Shown here piece after piece: positions 35,814-45,024 of a stretch of 55,286 nucleotides of DNA; the first letter of the stretch is position 1, and each line of letters begins with the position of its first letter. The position numbers and the translations under genes were made by a program. A model generated the notes under the pieces. That model was not told where the DNA came from. It worked only from the letters and a program-made list of their open reading frames with translations, and searched no databases. The DNA is taken from contig CAJXRF010000033.1 in assembly GCA_913058575.1 (NCBI GenBank), positions 1 to 55,286 of the forward strand, read 5' to 3'. The stretch is from an uncultured Bermanella sp. (lineage in GTDB: Bacteria; Pseudomonadota; Gammaproteobacteria; Pseudomonadales; Oceanobacteraceae).

Positions 35814-36761
35814 TTATTTTTTAGGCAGGTAATCAGCTAGAATCATCGAACTAGCATCTACCTTTCCGTTAATGAGCTTTGAGCTTATTAAGATATCACT
35901 GATATCTTCTATGGAATGCAATATCTCAGGGGATTCCCCTTGTAGCAGCGCATGATTTTCACTCAGTTTAGCAGGGACAATGCCGTCATAGGAATCAATC
36001 ACTTCCTGCGGAGTAATTTTTAGGCGCTTACTGAAAATCTTAGCCGATGCCAACGGGCTGGCTTCATATTCAGCTAGCGCTCTAAAATAGGCATTAACCA
36101 CATGTTTAAATTGTTGCTCACTGTGATGACTAATGGCATCTTCGCGTATCACCAGTACATCCACAATTAAGTTAGGCACGTAACTGGTATCAAAAACTTG
36201 CTTCGCGCCTAAATTTAATAACTGAGTTCGAAAAGGTTCAAAACTAATAATAAAATCACTGCCACGCTCATAAGCTTGTTTTGACTCATCTACCGAAATG
36301 TATTCAACATTTAAATCACCACCTTTAATTTTAAAATGCTCTTTAAAGGCCGTTAGCATCAATGCCCCCACAGCCGAGGCTTCCACAGCGATACTTTTAT
36401 TTTTAAAATTAGAATTTTTCGTGACGCTCTTTTGCGCCATCACCACATCGCCACCACGAGAAAAATCCACCACTTGTATTACTTTTAATTTAAGCCCCAA
36501 TACCGACAACCGCACAGCTTCATCTAGGGTTAACAATGCACCATCCACATGGCCATTTAACAATTCATGACTTACATCAGTAGCGTTTGAGAACTCCACT
36601 AAGCGCACTTGTTCTGGATTTAAATAACCCTTATCTCGTGCCATGTAATAAAACTCATAGCCAGGCCATACATTACTGCCTATTTTAAGGGCCTTTTGGG
36701 GGGTATCGCTGCAAGCAAACAGCACAGGTAAAAGAACGAGCAAACAAATTAAGCGTATCAA
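35814..36761 (-). CDS. Lipoprotein of the SsuA/THI5-like solute-binding family
   Basis: The 315-aa protein has a lipoprotein signal (LLVLLPVLFACSD; lipobox LFAC, Cys17). The mature part has the NMT1/THI5/SsuA fold: LKIGSNVWPGYEFYYMARDKGYL, LVEFSNATDVSHELLNGHVDGALLTLDEAV, and later SIAVEASAVGALMLTAF. Family members bind nitrate, sulfonates, taurine or pyrimidine precursors. There is no permease or ATPase; it abuts a hybrid histidine kinase gene (TAA-A-ATG), so it is best seen as a sensor subunit. Confidence 0.87.
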   Translation of the reverse strand: MIRLICLLVLLPVLFACSDTPQKALKIGSNVWPGYEFYYMARDKGYLNPEQVRLVEFSNATDVSHELLNGHVDGALLTLDEAVRLSVLGLKLKVIQVVDFSRGGDVVMAQKSVTKNSNFKNKSIAVEASAVGALMLTAFKEHFKIKGGDLNVEYISVDESKQAYERGSDFIISFEPFRTQLLNLGAKQVFDTSYVPNLIVDVLVIREDAISHHSEQQFKHVVNAYFRALAEYEASPLASAKIFSKRLKITPQEVIDSYDGIVPAKLSENHALLQGESPEILHSIEDISDILISSKLINGKVDASSMILADYLPKK

Positions 36762-36902
36762 ACCAATTCTTCCTTAAATTCAGATGCCTTTTTTAAGCAT
36801 TCAACCTGTATTCAGTATAGATAGATTTTATTAATTGCCATTTTCTTATAGCACCACAGTGAAGTGGCAATGCAGTACCTTTTCATTAGACAGCGACACC
36901 TG

Positions 36903-37937
36903 TCAGCGACTAAAAAAGGCTTTTATTTTCTCCATGGCCTGATTGGCTTGAGGTAAGAAGGGTGCAAAGCCTTGAAATACATGGGGCATATGAGGCCAGG
37001 TATCAAGTGTTACCTCTACCCCTGCACGTTGAGCTTTTTGTGCAAAGCGCCGTGAATCATCCAATAACACTTCTGCTTCCCCTGTTTGTATCATTAAGGG
37101 GGGCAATCCAGACAACTGACCAAAAAGTGGAGACACTAACGGATAAGCATGATCCTGCACCCCCTGAACATAGGCCTGCGCTAGGGGGCTAATGGCATCA
37201 GGATTAATAATAGGATCAATATGTTTACAGCCCGCCATGGATTCACCACTGGCAGTAAGATCGGTACAGGGGGAAATGGCCAAAGCCGCATCAGGCAGGT
37301 CACAGCCTTGATCTTTTAAAGAAAGCATACAGGCAAGCGCTAAGTTGCCCCCCGCTGAATCTCCTGCCATGAAAATTTTATGGTCTGTATCCATTTCACT
37401 AAACGTACTTTCATTAAAGCCACTTGGAGCATTTTTCCTAAGCCAATGATAAGCGGTTAAACAATCTTTTAATCCTGCCGGAAAGGGCTGCTCTGGCATT
37501 AAGGCATATTCAACAAACAACACGGCACAACCTGTGGCCGTGGCCAAGCGTCCCATAAAAGCCCCCCACCCCTTAACTGAACCTGACATCCATGAGCCGC
37601 CATGAATATACAAAAGCCGATTTTTTCCATCATAATCATGAGGAACAAACCAATAGCCCACCACCCCTGCTGTGTTCACTTTTATAGGGGAAAGCGTTTG
37701 AACCATGGTTTGCTTCATGATGTCGGTAATGGTTTCCTTTGAGCTCTCAATAGGGTTTTGAACATCAATTTCGGTACTACTTTGCTTATCACTTGGCAGG
37801 CTCACTTGAGAGGTCAGGTCAAAGTAATCATCAATCAATGCTCGTCGAGTACTCACTTCTATGTTCTCAACCGATACCGCCTGGGCAAGATTTTTTAAAT
37901 GCCTCATGACCACCTGTAATTCAGGGTTATCTTTCAT
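36903..37937 (-). CDS. HSL-family alpha/beta hydrolase (esterase)
   Basis: The 344-aa enzyme has the hormone-sensitive lipase marks: oxyanion motif YIHGGSWMSG, nucleophile elbow GDSAGGN, the acid in EVLLDDSRRFAQKA and the His in WPHMPHVFQGF. It hydrolyses carboxyl esters, probably of short to medium chain. The N-terminal 90 residues form a cap with no membrane segment, so it is likely cytoplasmic. ATG 37937 is preferred because AGGAAG precedes it; the frame is open to 37982. It is monocistronic. Confidence 0.9.
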   Translation of the reverse strand: MKDNPELQVVMRHLKNLAQAVSVENIEVSTRRALIDDYFDLTSQVSLPSDKQSSTEIDVQNPIESSKETITDIMKQTMVQTLSPIKVNTAGVVGYWFVPHDYDGKNRLLYIHGGSWMSGSVKGWGAFMGRLATATGCAVLFVEYALMPEQPFPAGLKDCLTAYHWLRKNAPSGFNESTFSEMDTDHKIFMAGDSAGGNLALACMLSLKDQGCDLPDAALAISPCTDLTASGESMAGCKHIDPIINPDAISPLAQAYVQGVQDHAYPLVSPLFGQLSGLPPLMIQTGEAEVLLDDSRRFAQKAQRAGVEVTLDTWPHMPHVFQGFAPFLPQANQAMEKIKAFFSR

Positions 37938-38197
37938 TATCTCACTTCCTTTTGAAAAACAAATTGGCTTCCTGTGTGCCATGTAGGGGTTTAGGCACCA
38001 CTGGGTAGAATAGCCACAGGTTTCACATCTTGAAGATAAGTTGGGCTAACTAGCAGAATAATCTATTTTTTGTACAATACGTCACAGTTTTATTGATTAA
38101 ATCATGTTGCTTTAGCCAGGCGCTAATTTTTCAACTAAGCTAAGCACTCAAATCACCCAGCCTTTTGGCTTAGTTCCATTAAAATAAGGATATAAAA

Positions 38198-38569
38198 ATG
38201 AAAAAGCTTCTAATCGCATCATTGCTTCTATCGGCCACTGCCGCCACTCATGCCATTGAAAACGTAAAAACCATTTGTACCCATGGTAATCAAACTCGTG
38301 TCATTGAAGTGGTTTACAAAACAGATGACGTAGTGCCATGTGAAGTAAGATACGCCAAAGAAGACAGCAGCAAAGTTTTATGGAGCGCTAATAACGCTGA
38401 GAACTATTGCGAAGAAAAAGCCGCCACTTTTGTAGAAAAACAAAAAGCTTGGGGTTGGAGCTGTGAAGTAGCCACTGCTGACACCATGGCCAACAGCGAA
38501 GCTGAAATGCAAGCAGCAGATATGCCAATGGAAGAGACTAAAATGCAGGATGCGCCTGCCGCACCATAA
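38198..38569 (+). CDS. Small conserved periplasmic protein, function unknown
   Basis: The 123-aa protein has a signal peptide ending THA-IE. The mature domain (about residues 20-90) has four cysteines in ICTHGNQTRVIEVVY, VPCEVRYAKED, NYCEEKAATFVEKQKAWGWSCEV, a pattern I associate with conserved small gammaproteobacterial proteins of unknown role. The last 30 residues are acidic and Met/Ala-rich, likely disordered. AAGGA precedes the start and a strong terminator follows. Confidence 0.7.
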   Translation: MKKLLIASLLLSATAATHAIENVKTICTHGNQTRVIEVVYKTDDVVPCEVRYAKEDSSKVLWSANNAENYCEEKAATFVEKQKAWGWSCEVATADTMANSEAEMQAADMPMEETKMQDAPAAP

Positions 38570-38586
38570 ACTGCTTTTAAGTGCAT

Positions 38587-38637
38587 AAAAAGACCTTTTT
38601 AATTTGGTTTACCCCAAATTGAAAAGGTCTTTTTTTT
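38587..38637 (+). terminator. Long Rho-independent terminator
   Basis: AAAAAGACCTTTT pairs with AAAAGGTCTTTTT, with a further inner AATTTGG/CCAAATT stem, and a long T-run follows. It ends the small periplasmic protein gene. The remaining gap to 38829 shows no gene. Confidence 0.92.
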
Positions 38638-38829
38638 GCATTCGTTTTACTCATGGCTATTTATCTTCTTTATTAATCGCTAATCACTATTCTTGTCATA
38701 CTAATTGAGTTCCCTACATAGCATGGCACAAATGAACAAAACCTTAGCATAAACGCCTCTAACCCCTACTACCTTCCTATGTGATGCTGTGCGTATCTTT
38801 AAACAAAACACATAAACACAGGCCCCATC

Positions 38830-39489
38830 ATGAGCATTGAATTTAGAATTGAAAATGGCATTGGCGAACTGACTTTTGATGATGGCAAAGCCAATGCTAT
38901 GGACATGCAGTGGTGGCAGCTGGCTATATCGTTATTAAACAAAGCCCGCGCCAGTAAACCCAAGGCGCTTATTATTCGTGGACGAGAAAACATATTTTGC
39001 GCAGGGGTAAATTTAAAAATGATTTCATCTTTAAATTCAGCAGGCATCACTGATGCTATGAATTTATTTAATGAGTTTATTAATGCAATTCGTACTTTCC
39101 CTTGTCCCACCATTGCAGAAGTAACCGGCAGCACCATTGCCGGTGGCTGTATTGTCATGTGTAGCTGTGACTACATTGTAGCTTTGGAAGGTGATTATAA
39201 AATTCATTTAAACGAACATAACAATGGCCTGCCTTTGCCTGGGTGGTGCGTGGAAGTTTGTGCCACCCGCTTTAGCCCTCCGTATATTGATAGTTTTGCT
39301 TTACTGGCTCAGCCCTTTAGCCCCCAAATGGCTCATAATATTGGTGCCATTAACGAACTGGCTAGCGATGTTAAAACACTAGGCGACAAAGCCTATGAAG
39401 CTGCACAAAAATTTAGCAAGCTTAATACATCCGCTTTTTCCCTAACCAAAAGCCGCGTGAAAAATATCATTGAGCCTTATGGCCAATAA
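38830..39489 (+). CDS. Enoyl-CoA hydratase/isomerase family protein
   Basis: The 219-aa crotonase-fold protein has ALIIRGRENIFCAGVNLKMIS (oxyanion strand and CoA pocket) and TIAEVTGSTIAGGCIVMCSCDYIVALEG (second oxyanion glycine), but is shorter than typical enoyl-CoA hydratases (about 255 aa) and ends early in the C-terminal helices. The usual catalytic Glu pair is not obvious; HNNGLPLPGW occupies the place of the second one. It may act as an isomerase or hydratase variant. It precedes an acyl-CoA dehydrogenase by 76 bp, suggesting one operon for acyl-CoA breakdown. Confidence 0.8.
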   Translation: MSIEFRIENGIGELTFDDGKANAMDMQWWQLAISLLNKARASKPKALIIRGRENIFCAGVNLKMISSLNSAGITDAMNLFNEFINAIRTFPCPTIAEVTGSTIAGGCIVMCSCDYIVALEGDYKIHLNEHNNGLPLPGWCVEVCATRFSPPYIDSFALLAQPFSPQMAHNIGAINELASDVKTLGDKAYEAAQKFSKLNTSAFSLTKSRVKNIIEPYGQ

Positions 39490-39565
39490 GCATCTTGTGC
39501 GCACAAAACTTCAATTATTAAACCATTTAATTTTCTAACCACCGGCTTGACCTTACGGAGTGCAA

Positions 39566-40714
39566 ATGGAATTTACCAACGAACACAATGAATTACGCCG
39601 CACCATGGCCAACTTTATTGAAAAAGAAATCAACCCTAATGTGGAAAACTGGGAAGCCCAAGGGCAATTCCCTATTCGCGACGTCTTTAAAAAAATGGGG
39701 GATCTAGGGCTATTGGGTATTTCAAAGCCTGAAAGTGCCGGTGGCTTAGGGTTGGATTACTCCTATGAAATGGTGGCCGCTGAAGAATTAGGTTTAATTA
39801 CTTCAGGCGGTATTTCCATGGCCATTGGCTCGCAAACCAATATGGCCACCCCCGCACTCGCCCGCTTTGGTAGTAAAGAGCTGCACGAAGCATTTTTAAC
39901 CCCTGCCATTAATGGCGACTACGTGGGAGCGATTGCCGTATCAGAGCCCCATGCCGGATCAGACGTGGCGCAACTGAAAACCAGTGCCAAAAAACAAGGA
40001 GATGATTACGTTATTAACGGCACTAAAATGTGGATCACCAGTGGCATTAGCTGTGACTTTTATTGCTTACTGGCCAATACCAGCGAAGGGCCTGCCCATA
40101 AAAACAAGTCGCTTATTGTGGTGCCTAAAGACACACCAGGAGTTTCACAAAGTTTGCCCATAAAAAAAATTGGGAATGTGTTATCCGATACCGCACAAGT
40201 GTATTTTGATAATGTAAAAGTACCTCAACGCTATTTGATTGGCGCAGAAGGTAAAGGCTTTATTATGCAGATGATGCAATTTCAGGAGGAACGTTTATGG
40301 TGTGCCGCCAGCCCGTTAAAAGGCATGGAGAGGGCCATTAACGAAACGATTGCTTATTGCAAAGAACGCCAAGCTTTTGGTCAACCTTTAATAAATAACC
40401 AAGTTATTCATTTCAAATTGGCAGAGCTGCAAACAGAAGTAGAACTGCTGCGTTCACTTATTTACCGCGCCACCGACCTTTATATTAAAGGGCAAGATGT
40501 CACTAAATTAGCCTCCATGGCCAAACTAAAAGTGGGCCGATTAACCCGAGAACTTCACGATGCGTGTCTTCAATACTGGGGAGGGATGGGTTACACCAGT
40601 GAAAATGTAGCCGCACGAGGTTGGCTAGATGGGCGTCTGGCCTCAATTGCCGGTGGCGCCGATGAGATCATGCTGAATATCATCTGCAAATACATGGATA
40701 CTATGCCAGCTTAA
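39566..40714 (+). CDS. Acyl-CoA dehydrogenase
   Basis: The 382-aa flavoprotein has the ACAD layout: helical N-terminal domain, AVSEPHAGSDVAQLKTSAKK (FAD and substrate loop), KMWITSGISCDFYCLLA, and a C-terminal helical domain with QAFGQPLINNQVIHFKLAEL and YWGGMGYTSENVAARGWLDGRLASIAGGADEIMLNII. The usual YEG with catalytic Glu near the C terminus is AGG-ADE here, so the base may be elsewhere, as in LCAD/IVD-type enzymes. The chain length of its substrate is not predictable. ATG 39566 is preferred (GGAG 5 bp before) over an in-frame GTG. Confidence 0.88.
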   Translation: MEFTNEHNELRRTMANFIEKEINPNVENWEAQGQFPIRDVFKKMGDLGLLGISKPESAGGLGLDYSYEMVAAEELGLITSGGISMAIGSQTNMATPALARFGSKELHEAFLTPAINGDYVGAIAVSEPHAGSDVAQLKTSAKKQGDDYVINGTKMWITSGISCDFYCLLANTSEGPAHKNKSLIVVPKDTPGVSQSLPIKKIGNVLSDTAQVYFDNVKVPQRYLIGAEGKGFIMQMMQFQEERLWCAASPLKGMERAINETIAYCKERQAFGQPLINNQVIHFKLAELQTEVELLRSLIYRATDLYIKGQDVTKLASMAKLKVGRLTRELHDACLQYWGGMGYTSENVAARGWLDGRLASIAGGADEIMLNIICKYMDTMPA

Positions 40715-40737
40715 CAATACCGTTTTTAAATTTTTAT

Positions 40738-40775
40738 ATAAGACTAATGATGAGGACACCATTAGTCTTATTGTT
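40738..40775. terminator. Bidirectional terminator between convergent genes
   Basis: TAAGACTAATG (40739-40749) is perfectly complementary to CATTAGTCTTA (40760-40770), flanked by AT-rich tails. It separates the acyl-CoA dehydrogenase from the minus-strand TPR gene. Confidence 0.8.
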
Positions 40776-40798
40776 ATTTAATGTATGCTCAATATTCA

Positions 40799-41701
40799 TC
40801 ACACATTATTACTTGGCGCTGAATGTAATTTATCAATTAGATCAGCCAATTCATCAAATACTTTATGATTAATTAACGGTTGTAATGCTGGGTCTTCGCG
40901 AATATCTTCCTGATAACTTTCGCGTCTATGCAGGGCTTCTGATAAGTAACGCAGTGCTTCATCAAATTGTTCCATGGCAGTATAAGCACAGGCAAGCTGG
41001 TAAAAGGCTTGGCTGTTTTCTGGATCTATTTTCAACGCTTGATGACATAAATTGGCCGCCCATTGAGGTTCATTTAATTCTAAAACCGCATCTGCTTTGT
41101 AGGTTAGCGCTTCACCATCCCCTGGGCGCAGTTTTAATATGTCATCGTATATGGATATTTTATTGGCAGGAGAAGGATCTTGTTGAGCCCGCAGCCAAAG
41201 AGATTGAACCTCCTGTGTTAATTCAATCTCCTCTCTATTTTCTTCAATGTGTTTCGTTTTTTGCTGCAATTGAGTTTCTATGGTTGCTAGTCGACTTTCA
41301 TATTCACTCACCAGCCTAGATATTTCTTCATCTGCTAGGGAATGAACACGCTCTTTAATGTCCCTAATGGACGTCCATCCTACCATTACCAGTACCGATG
41401 TAGCCGCTGCTATAAGGTAAAAGAAATAGGTGACCGTGTCAGTGGCATACGCGACCCCTCGATCTACCGAGTTGTGCTCACGATCAACAATTTGTTGCAT
41501 TATCTCATGCTTGGTTTGTGCCTGATCAATGCGCAGTTGTTTAAGCTCATCCAGCACATAACGCTCAATAAAAGGGGAATACAGAGGCTTATTTAAATCC
41601 TCTACCGCAGCTGCAACGGGCTCTTTTCCTGCCTCTTCAGAAAAAGACAGAGCCGGCAGCAAGCAGCTAAGTAAAATCAATGTATTTACGATAAGGAACA
41701 T
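40799..41701 (-). CDS. Membrane-anchored TPR protein
   Basis: The 300-aa protein has a signal peptide (ILLSCLLPALSFS), a short periplasmic-type segment, a transmembrane helix (about residues 88-108, FFYLIAAATSVLVMVGW), a coiled coil (about 112-170, rich in Glu and Gln), and C-terminal TPR repeats (about 175-260: SIYDDILKLRPGDGEALTYKADAVLELNEP--AANLCHQALKIDPENSQAFYQLACAYTAMEQFDEALRYLSEAL). It probably scaffolds other proteins at the inner membrane. The partner is unknown. It is monocistronic. Confidence 0.8.
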   Translation of the reverse strand: MFLIVNTLILLSCLLPALSFSEEAGKEPVAAAVEDLNKPLYSPFIERYVLDELKQLRIDQAQTKHEIMQQIVDREHNSVDRGVAYATDTVTYFFYLIAAATSVLVMVGWTSIRDIKERVHSLADEEISRLVSEYESRLATIETQLQQKTKHIEENREEIELTQEVQSLWLRAQQDPSPANKISIYDDILKLRPGDGEALTYKADAVLELNEPQWAANLCHQALKIDPENSQAFYQLACAYTAMEQFDEALRYLSEALHRRESYQEDIREDPALQPLINHKVFDELADLIDKLHSAPSNNV

Positions 41702-41770
41702 ATGTTTCTTCCATAATAAGGCACTTCAATTGGCCCGATGTTTAATAAGGGTAAGTGTAGTCGAACTCAC

Positions 41771-41798
41771 TGACAACCAGTAGCGGACCCGGTTGTCA
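41771..41798. repeat. Inverted repeat between the TPR and GlxA-type genes
   Basis: TGACAACC (41771-41778) and GGTTGTCA (41791-41798) are perfect complements with a 12-nt loop. The site lies upstream of the TPR gene and downstream of the regulator gene (both minus strand). There is no T-run in the minus direction; it could be an operator or an atypical terminator. Confidence 0.4.
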
Positions 41799-41834
41799 TT
41801 TCACCCATGCCACCTCATTTGTGAATATAAGGCA

Positions 41835-42812
41835 CTACTGGCGAATGAATTTTTTCCGGTACTGGGTGGGGGATAGCCCCGTAAGGCGTTTAAAGAGCTT
41901 TGAGAAAAAAGCCATGTCTTCATAGCCAATTTGTTCTGAAATTTTTTCGATACTTTCAGTGCTTAATTCAAGTTTTTTCTTAGCGCCCTCAATACGTAAA
42001 GACTGTAAATAGGCCAATGGGGTTTCGCCTGTGGCCAATTTAAAGCGGCGTTTAAAGGTACGTGTAGACATATTAAATTGATCGGACAAACTTTCTAAAT
42101 TAATCGATTCACTGTAGTGCTCTTCTAACCAAGCTTGAATGGCCAATACGTCCTCATCTTGATGATATTTTTTACTGCGGGCTAAATCATAAGCCAATTG
42201 CGAGTTACGCACTGCATCTACCACTGCCGAACTGGCCGTTTCTGAAGCGTATTCATTACCAAAATAGCGCTCTAGAAAAAATAAACATAAATCTAAACAC
42301 GCCACGGTGCCACCGGCACAAAATACATTGCCATCTGCGGTGATGAGTTGCTCAGGCGTAAGCTTCACTTGTGGATAACGCGCTTTAAACGGTTCGGCAA
42401 ACCCCCAATGGGTCGTGGCCTGTTTATTATTTAAAATACCCGCTTCTGCCAAAAAATAAGCCCCTGTGCTAAAGCCTGCGATATCTGCACCTTGATCATA
42501 ATGATGCTTTAACCAAGGAATGGCCGCTTGGTTAAGCGCCATGGTTTTTTCAGGATTGCCCGCCAAGGTGGGAACCAGAATAAGGTCCGCATGGCTAATA
42601 TCTTTAATGCTGCCATGCATTTTAATATTCACATCCCCCATGCAATTAATGGGTTCGCCATTAACGGATACTAAGCGCACATCAAAATGATGATCACGAG
42701 GCTTATGATTAAGACGATTCCACGTGACCCCTGACATATTGAAAACATCCATAATGCCGGTAATGGTGGAGGCCAATGCTAAATCAACGCCCAGCACCAC
42801 AATGGTTTTCAT
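41835..42812 (-). CDS. GlxA-type transcriptional regulator (DJ-1/PfpI plus AraC)
   Basis: The 325-aa protein joins an N-terminal DJ-1/PfpI-like domain (about residues 1-175) to a C-terminal AraC HTH pair (about 220-322, with INLESLSDQFNMSTRTFKRRFKLATGETPLAYLQ and KISEQIGYEDMAFFSKLFKRLTGLSPTQYRK). The nucleophile elbow reads FSTGAYFLAEAG, lacking the usual Cys, so the domain probably only binds a ligand. Family members respond to quaternary amines and similar compounds. The target is unknown; both neighbours on that strand are separated by more than 80 bp. Confidence 0.88.
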   Translation of the reverse strand: MKTIVVLGVDLALASTITGIMDVFNMSGVTWNRLNHKPRDHHFDVRLVSVNGEPINCMGDVNIKMHGSIKDISHADLILVPTLAGNPEKTMALNQAAIPWLKHHYDQGADIAGFSTGAYFLAEAGILNNKQATTHWGFAEPFKARYPQVKLTPEQLITADGNVFCAGGTVACLDLCLFFLERYFGNEYASETASSAVVDAVRNSQLAYDLARSKKYHQDEDVLAIQAWLEEHYSESINLESLSDQFNMSTRTFKRRFKLATGETPLAYLQSLRIEGAKKKLELSTESIEKISEQIGYEDMAFFSKLFKRLTGLSPTQYRKKFIRQ

Positions 42813-42902
42813 AATATTTATCTCTGCTGGTAGACCATGTTATTTCATCACAATGCACTATTATCTAAAACTCATGGGTAAACCGCGAGTTATTTAAATT
42901 AT

Positions 42903-43802
42903 TTATTCACTCCAAGGTGCTTGCTGGCAACGCCTTGATAAAAAGTCCATAAAGGCGCGTACTTTAGGAGGCACATGATCTCGGTGTGGATACACCGCGT
43001 AAACCCCTACCGGCTTTAAATTAAAACTAGGTAACACAGGCAATAATGCACCGGACTGTATGTGATTAAACACCATATTATTGGCCAGCGCTGAAATGCC
43101 CTGCCCCGCCAATGCCAAAGACACCACCGCATCTGGAGAGTTTGATTTAACTGGGCTGTGCATTTGAACGGTTTCAGTCTTACCCTTTTTTTCAAAGGTC
43201 CATCTTAATGGCGAATTAAATAGCGTTAAACTAATGAAATGATGGTCAGTTAGATCATTGGGCTTTTTAGGCACGCCCATTCTGGCCAAATAATCAGGGC
43301 TGGCAAAAAACACCATGGGCACTGAACATAATTTTTTCGCCACTAAAGTAGATTCTTGCATCCAGCCAATGCGAATGGCTAAGTCCACCCCCTCTTCCAC
43401 CATGTTTATGATGCGGTCTTCCAGCAATAGCTCAATTTTTAAATGAGGGTACAAGGCGCGCAATTCTTGAATCACTGGCACTAAATGAGAGGTACCAAAC
43501 GAAATAGGGCTAGAAACTTTTAAAGTGCCGGTGGGTTGATTTTGATATTGGCGTAATTCATCAAGCGCCACATGGGTACGGCTAATGACATCTTGGCAAT
43601 GGCGGTAAAAAATCTCTCCGGCTTCTGTCAAACTGATGTTGCGGGTAGAGCGATTTAACAGGCGAACGCCCACTTCTTTTTCTAATAGGCTCACTTGCTT
43701 GCTCACCGCCGACTTAGCGACTCCTAGCTGACGGGCTGCTTCTGAAAAACTTTTGGCTTGCACTACCCGAGTAAAGACCCCCACACGCTTAAGCTCGTCC
43801 AC
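42903..43802 (-). CDS. LysR family regulator divergent from old yellow enzyme
   Basis: The 299-aa LTTR has the N-terminal winged HTH (residues 5-62: KSFSEAARQLGVAKSAVSKQVSLLEKEVGVRLLNRSTRNISLTEAGE) and the C-terminal substrate-binding-like effector domain (90-290, with EEGVDLAIRIGWMQESTLVAKKLC). It is of the CrgA/DmlR-like group. It is divergent from an ene-reductase gene, with a palindrome in the 124-bp gap, which is the classic LTTR arrangement for autoregulation and control of that gene. Confidence 0.9.
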   Translation of the reverse strand: MDELKRVGVFTRVVQAKSFSEAARQLGVAKSAVSKQVSLLEKEVGVRLLNRSTRNISLTEAGEIFYRHCQDVISRTHVALDELRQYQNQPTGTLKVSSPISFGTSHLVPVIQELRALYPHLKIELLLEDRIINMVEEGVDLAIRIGWMQESTLVAKKLCSVPMVFFASPDYLARMGVPKKPNDLTDHHFISLTLFNSPLRWTFEKKGKTETVQMHSPVKSNSPDAVVSLALAGQGISALANNMVFNHIQSGALLPVLPSFNLKPVGVYAVYPHRDHVPPKVRAFMDFLSRRCQQAPWSE

Positions 43803-43829
43803 CTTTCACACTCCAAAAACAGATTACAC

Positions 43830-43846
43830 GTTCACTTAAAGAGAAC
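43830..43846. promoter_or_regulatory. LysR-type binding palindrome
   Basis: GTTCACTTAAAGAGAAC is a 17-bp inverted repeat perfect except for one symmetric pair. It contains a T-N11-A-type core and sits 28 bp from the LysR start and 80 bp from the ene-reductase start. It is a good candidate LTTR recognition site. Confidence 0.65.
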
Positions 43847-43926
43847 ACTGAATGTAAATAATACTATCTAGTGCTTTTTAAGGAAACCGGCAGAATAGGC
43901 CCATCTTAAAACAACGGAGCAAATCC

Positions 43927-44973
43927 ATGACCACCACCCAAACCTTATTTCAAACCGTAGAACTTAGCCCTGAGCTAGTTCTTCAAAATCGCATCATCAT
44001 GGCGCCACTTACTCGCTCCATGAGTGATGACAACTTGGTGCCTACTGAAGACATGGCGGCTTACTACGGGCGTCGCGGGGATGCTGGATTAATTATTTCA
44101 GAGGCCACTCTCGTGGCACAAAATGGTCAGGGATACCCTAATACGCCTGGTCTTTATAACGAAGCACAGGTTAACGCTTGGAAAAACGTTACCCAAAGAG
44201 TCCATGACAAGGGCGGTAAAATATTCGCCCAGCTATGGCATACCGGACGGGTTTCCCACTCTGTCTATTTAAACGGTGAAACTCCCGTATCGGCGTCAGA
44301 CGTGCCTATTTTTGGTCATGTGCCACGCACCGAAAATTTACAATACGAAACCCCACGAGCTATTACTCAAACTGAAATTAAGCAACTAATCAGCGACTTT
44401 AGATTGGCGGCAAAAAATGCCATGAAAGCGGGATTTGATGGTGTTGAAATTCATGGCGCCAATGGCTATTTGGTGGATCAATTTTTACACTGGCACAGTA
44501 ACCGTCGCACGGATGAATTTGGTGGCAGCGTTGAAAACATGGCAAGGCTGGTATTTGATATTATTGAGGCGGTTAACAAAGAGGTGGGGGTCAATAAAAT
44601 TGGCCTGCGCTTATCTCCCCAAGCTTATATGAACATGGAACATGATGACCGCGATAAACTAGTGTTTGATTATCTACTAAACGCTTTAAACAAGTATCCA
44701 TTAGCGTATGTACACACAGGAATTTTTGAAGATGCACCTGTAGATCACTTAGGGGGAAGTGTTACCCAATATATTCGTAAGCATTACCGAGGTACTGTCA
44801 TCGCTAATGGTGGATACGATGCACAAACTGGCGCGAACGTCATTAAGCAAGGAGATGCCGATTTAGTGGCCATTGGCCGCGCCTTTATTGCCAACCCTGA
44901 CTATGTAGAAAAAGTAAAAAACGAATTACCATTAACCCAATACAATGAAGAGATGTTAGCCACTCTTTATTAA
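43927..44973 (+). CDS. Old yellow enzyme family ene-reductase (NemA-like)
   Basis: The 348-aa FMN-dependent ene-reductase has NRIIMAPLTRSMSDDNLVPTEDMAAYYGRRG, AQLWHTGR, and the catalytic HGANGYLVDQFL (His and Asn bind the substrate carbonyl, Tyr two residues on donates a proton), and the C-terminal ANGGYDAQTGANVIKQGDADLVAIGRAFIANPD phosphate-binding loop. It reduces activated C=C bonds and nitro compounds using NADPH. It is divergent from its likely LysR regulator and is monocistronic. Confidence 0.94.
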   Translation: MTTTQTLFQTVELSPELVLQNRIIMAPLTRSMSDDNLVPTEDMAAYYGRRGDAGLIISEATLVAQNGQGYPNTPGLYNEAQVNAWKNVTQRVHDKGGKIFAQLWHTGRVSHSVYLNGETPVSASDVPIFGHVPRTENLQYETPRAITQTEIKQLISDFRLAAKNAMKAGFDGVEIHGANGYLVDQFLHWHSNRRTDEFGGSVENMARLVFDIIEAVNKEVGVNKIGLRLSPQAYMNMEHDDRDKLVFDYLLNALNKYPLAYVHTGIFEDAPVDHLGGSVTQYIRKHYRGTVIANGGYDAQTGANVIKQGDADLVAIGRAFIANPDYVEKVKNELPLTQYNEEMLATLY

Positions 44974-45024
44974 TTTATTTAAGTAGCTCTAGCTTGCTTC
45001 AATAGATTTCCAATAAGCCCATTT

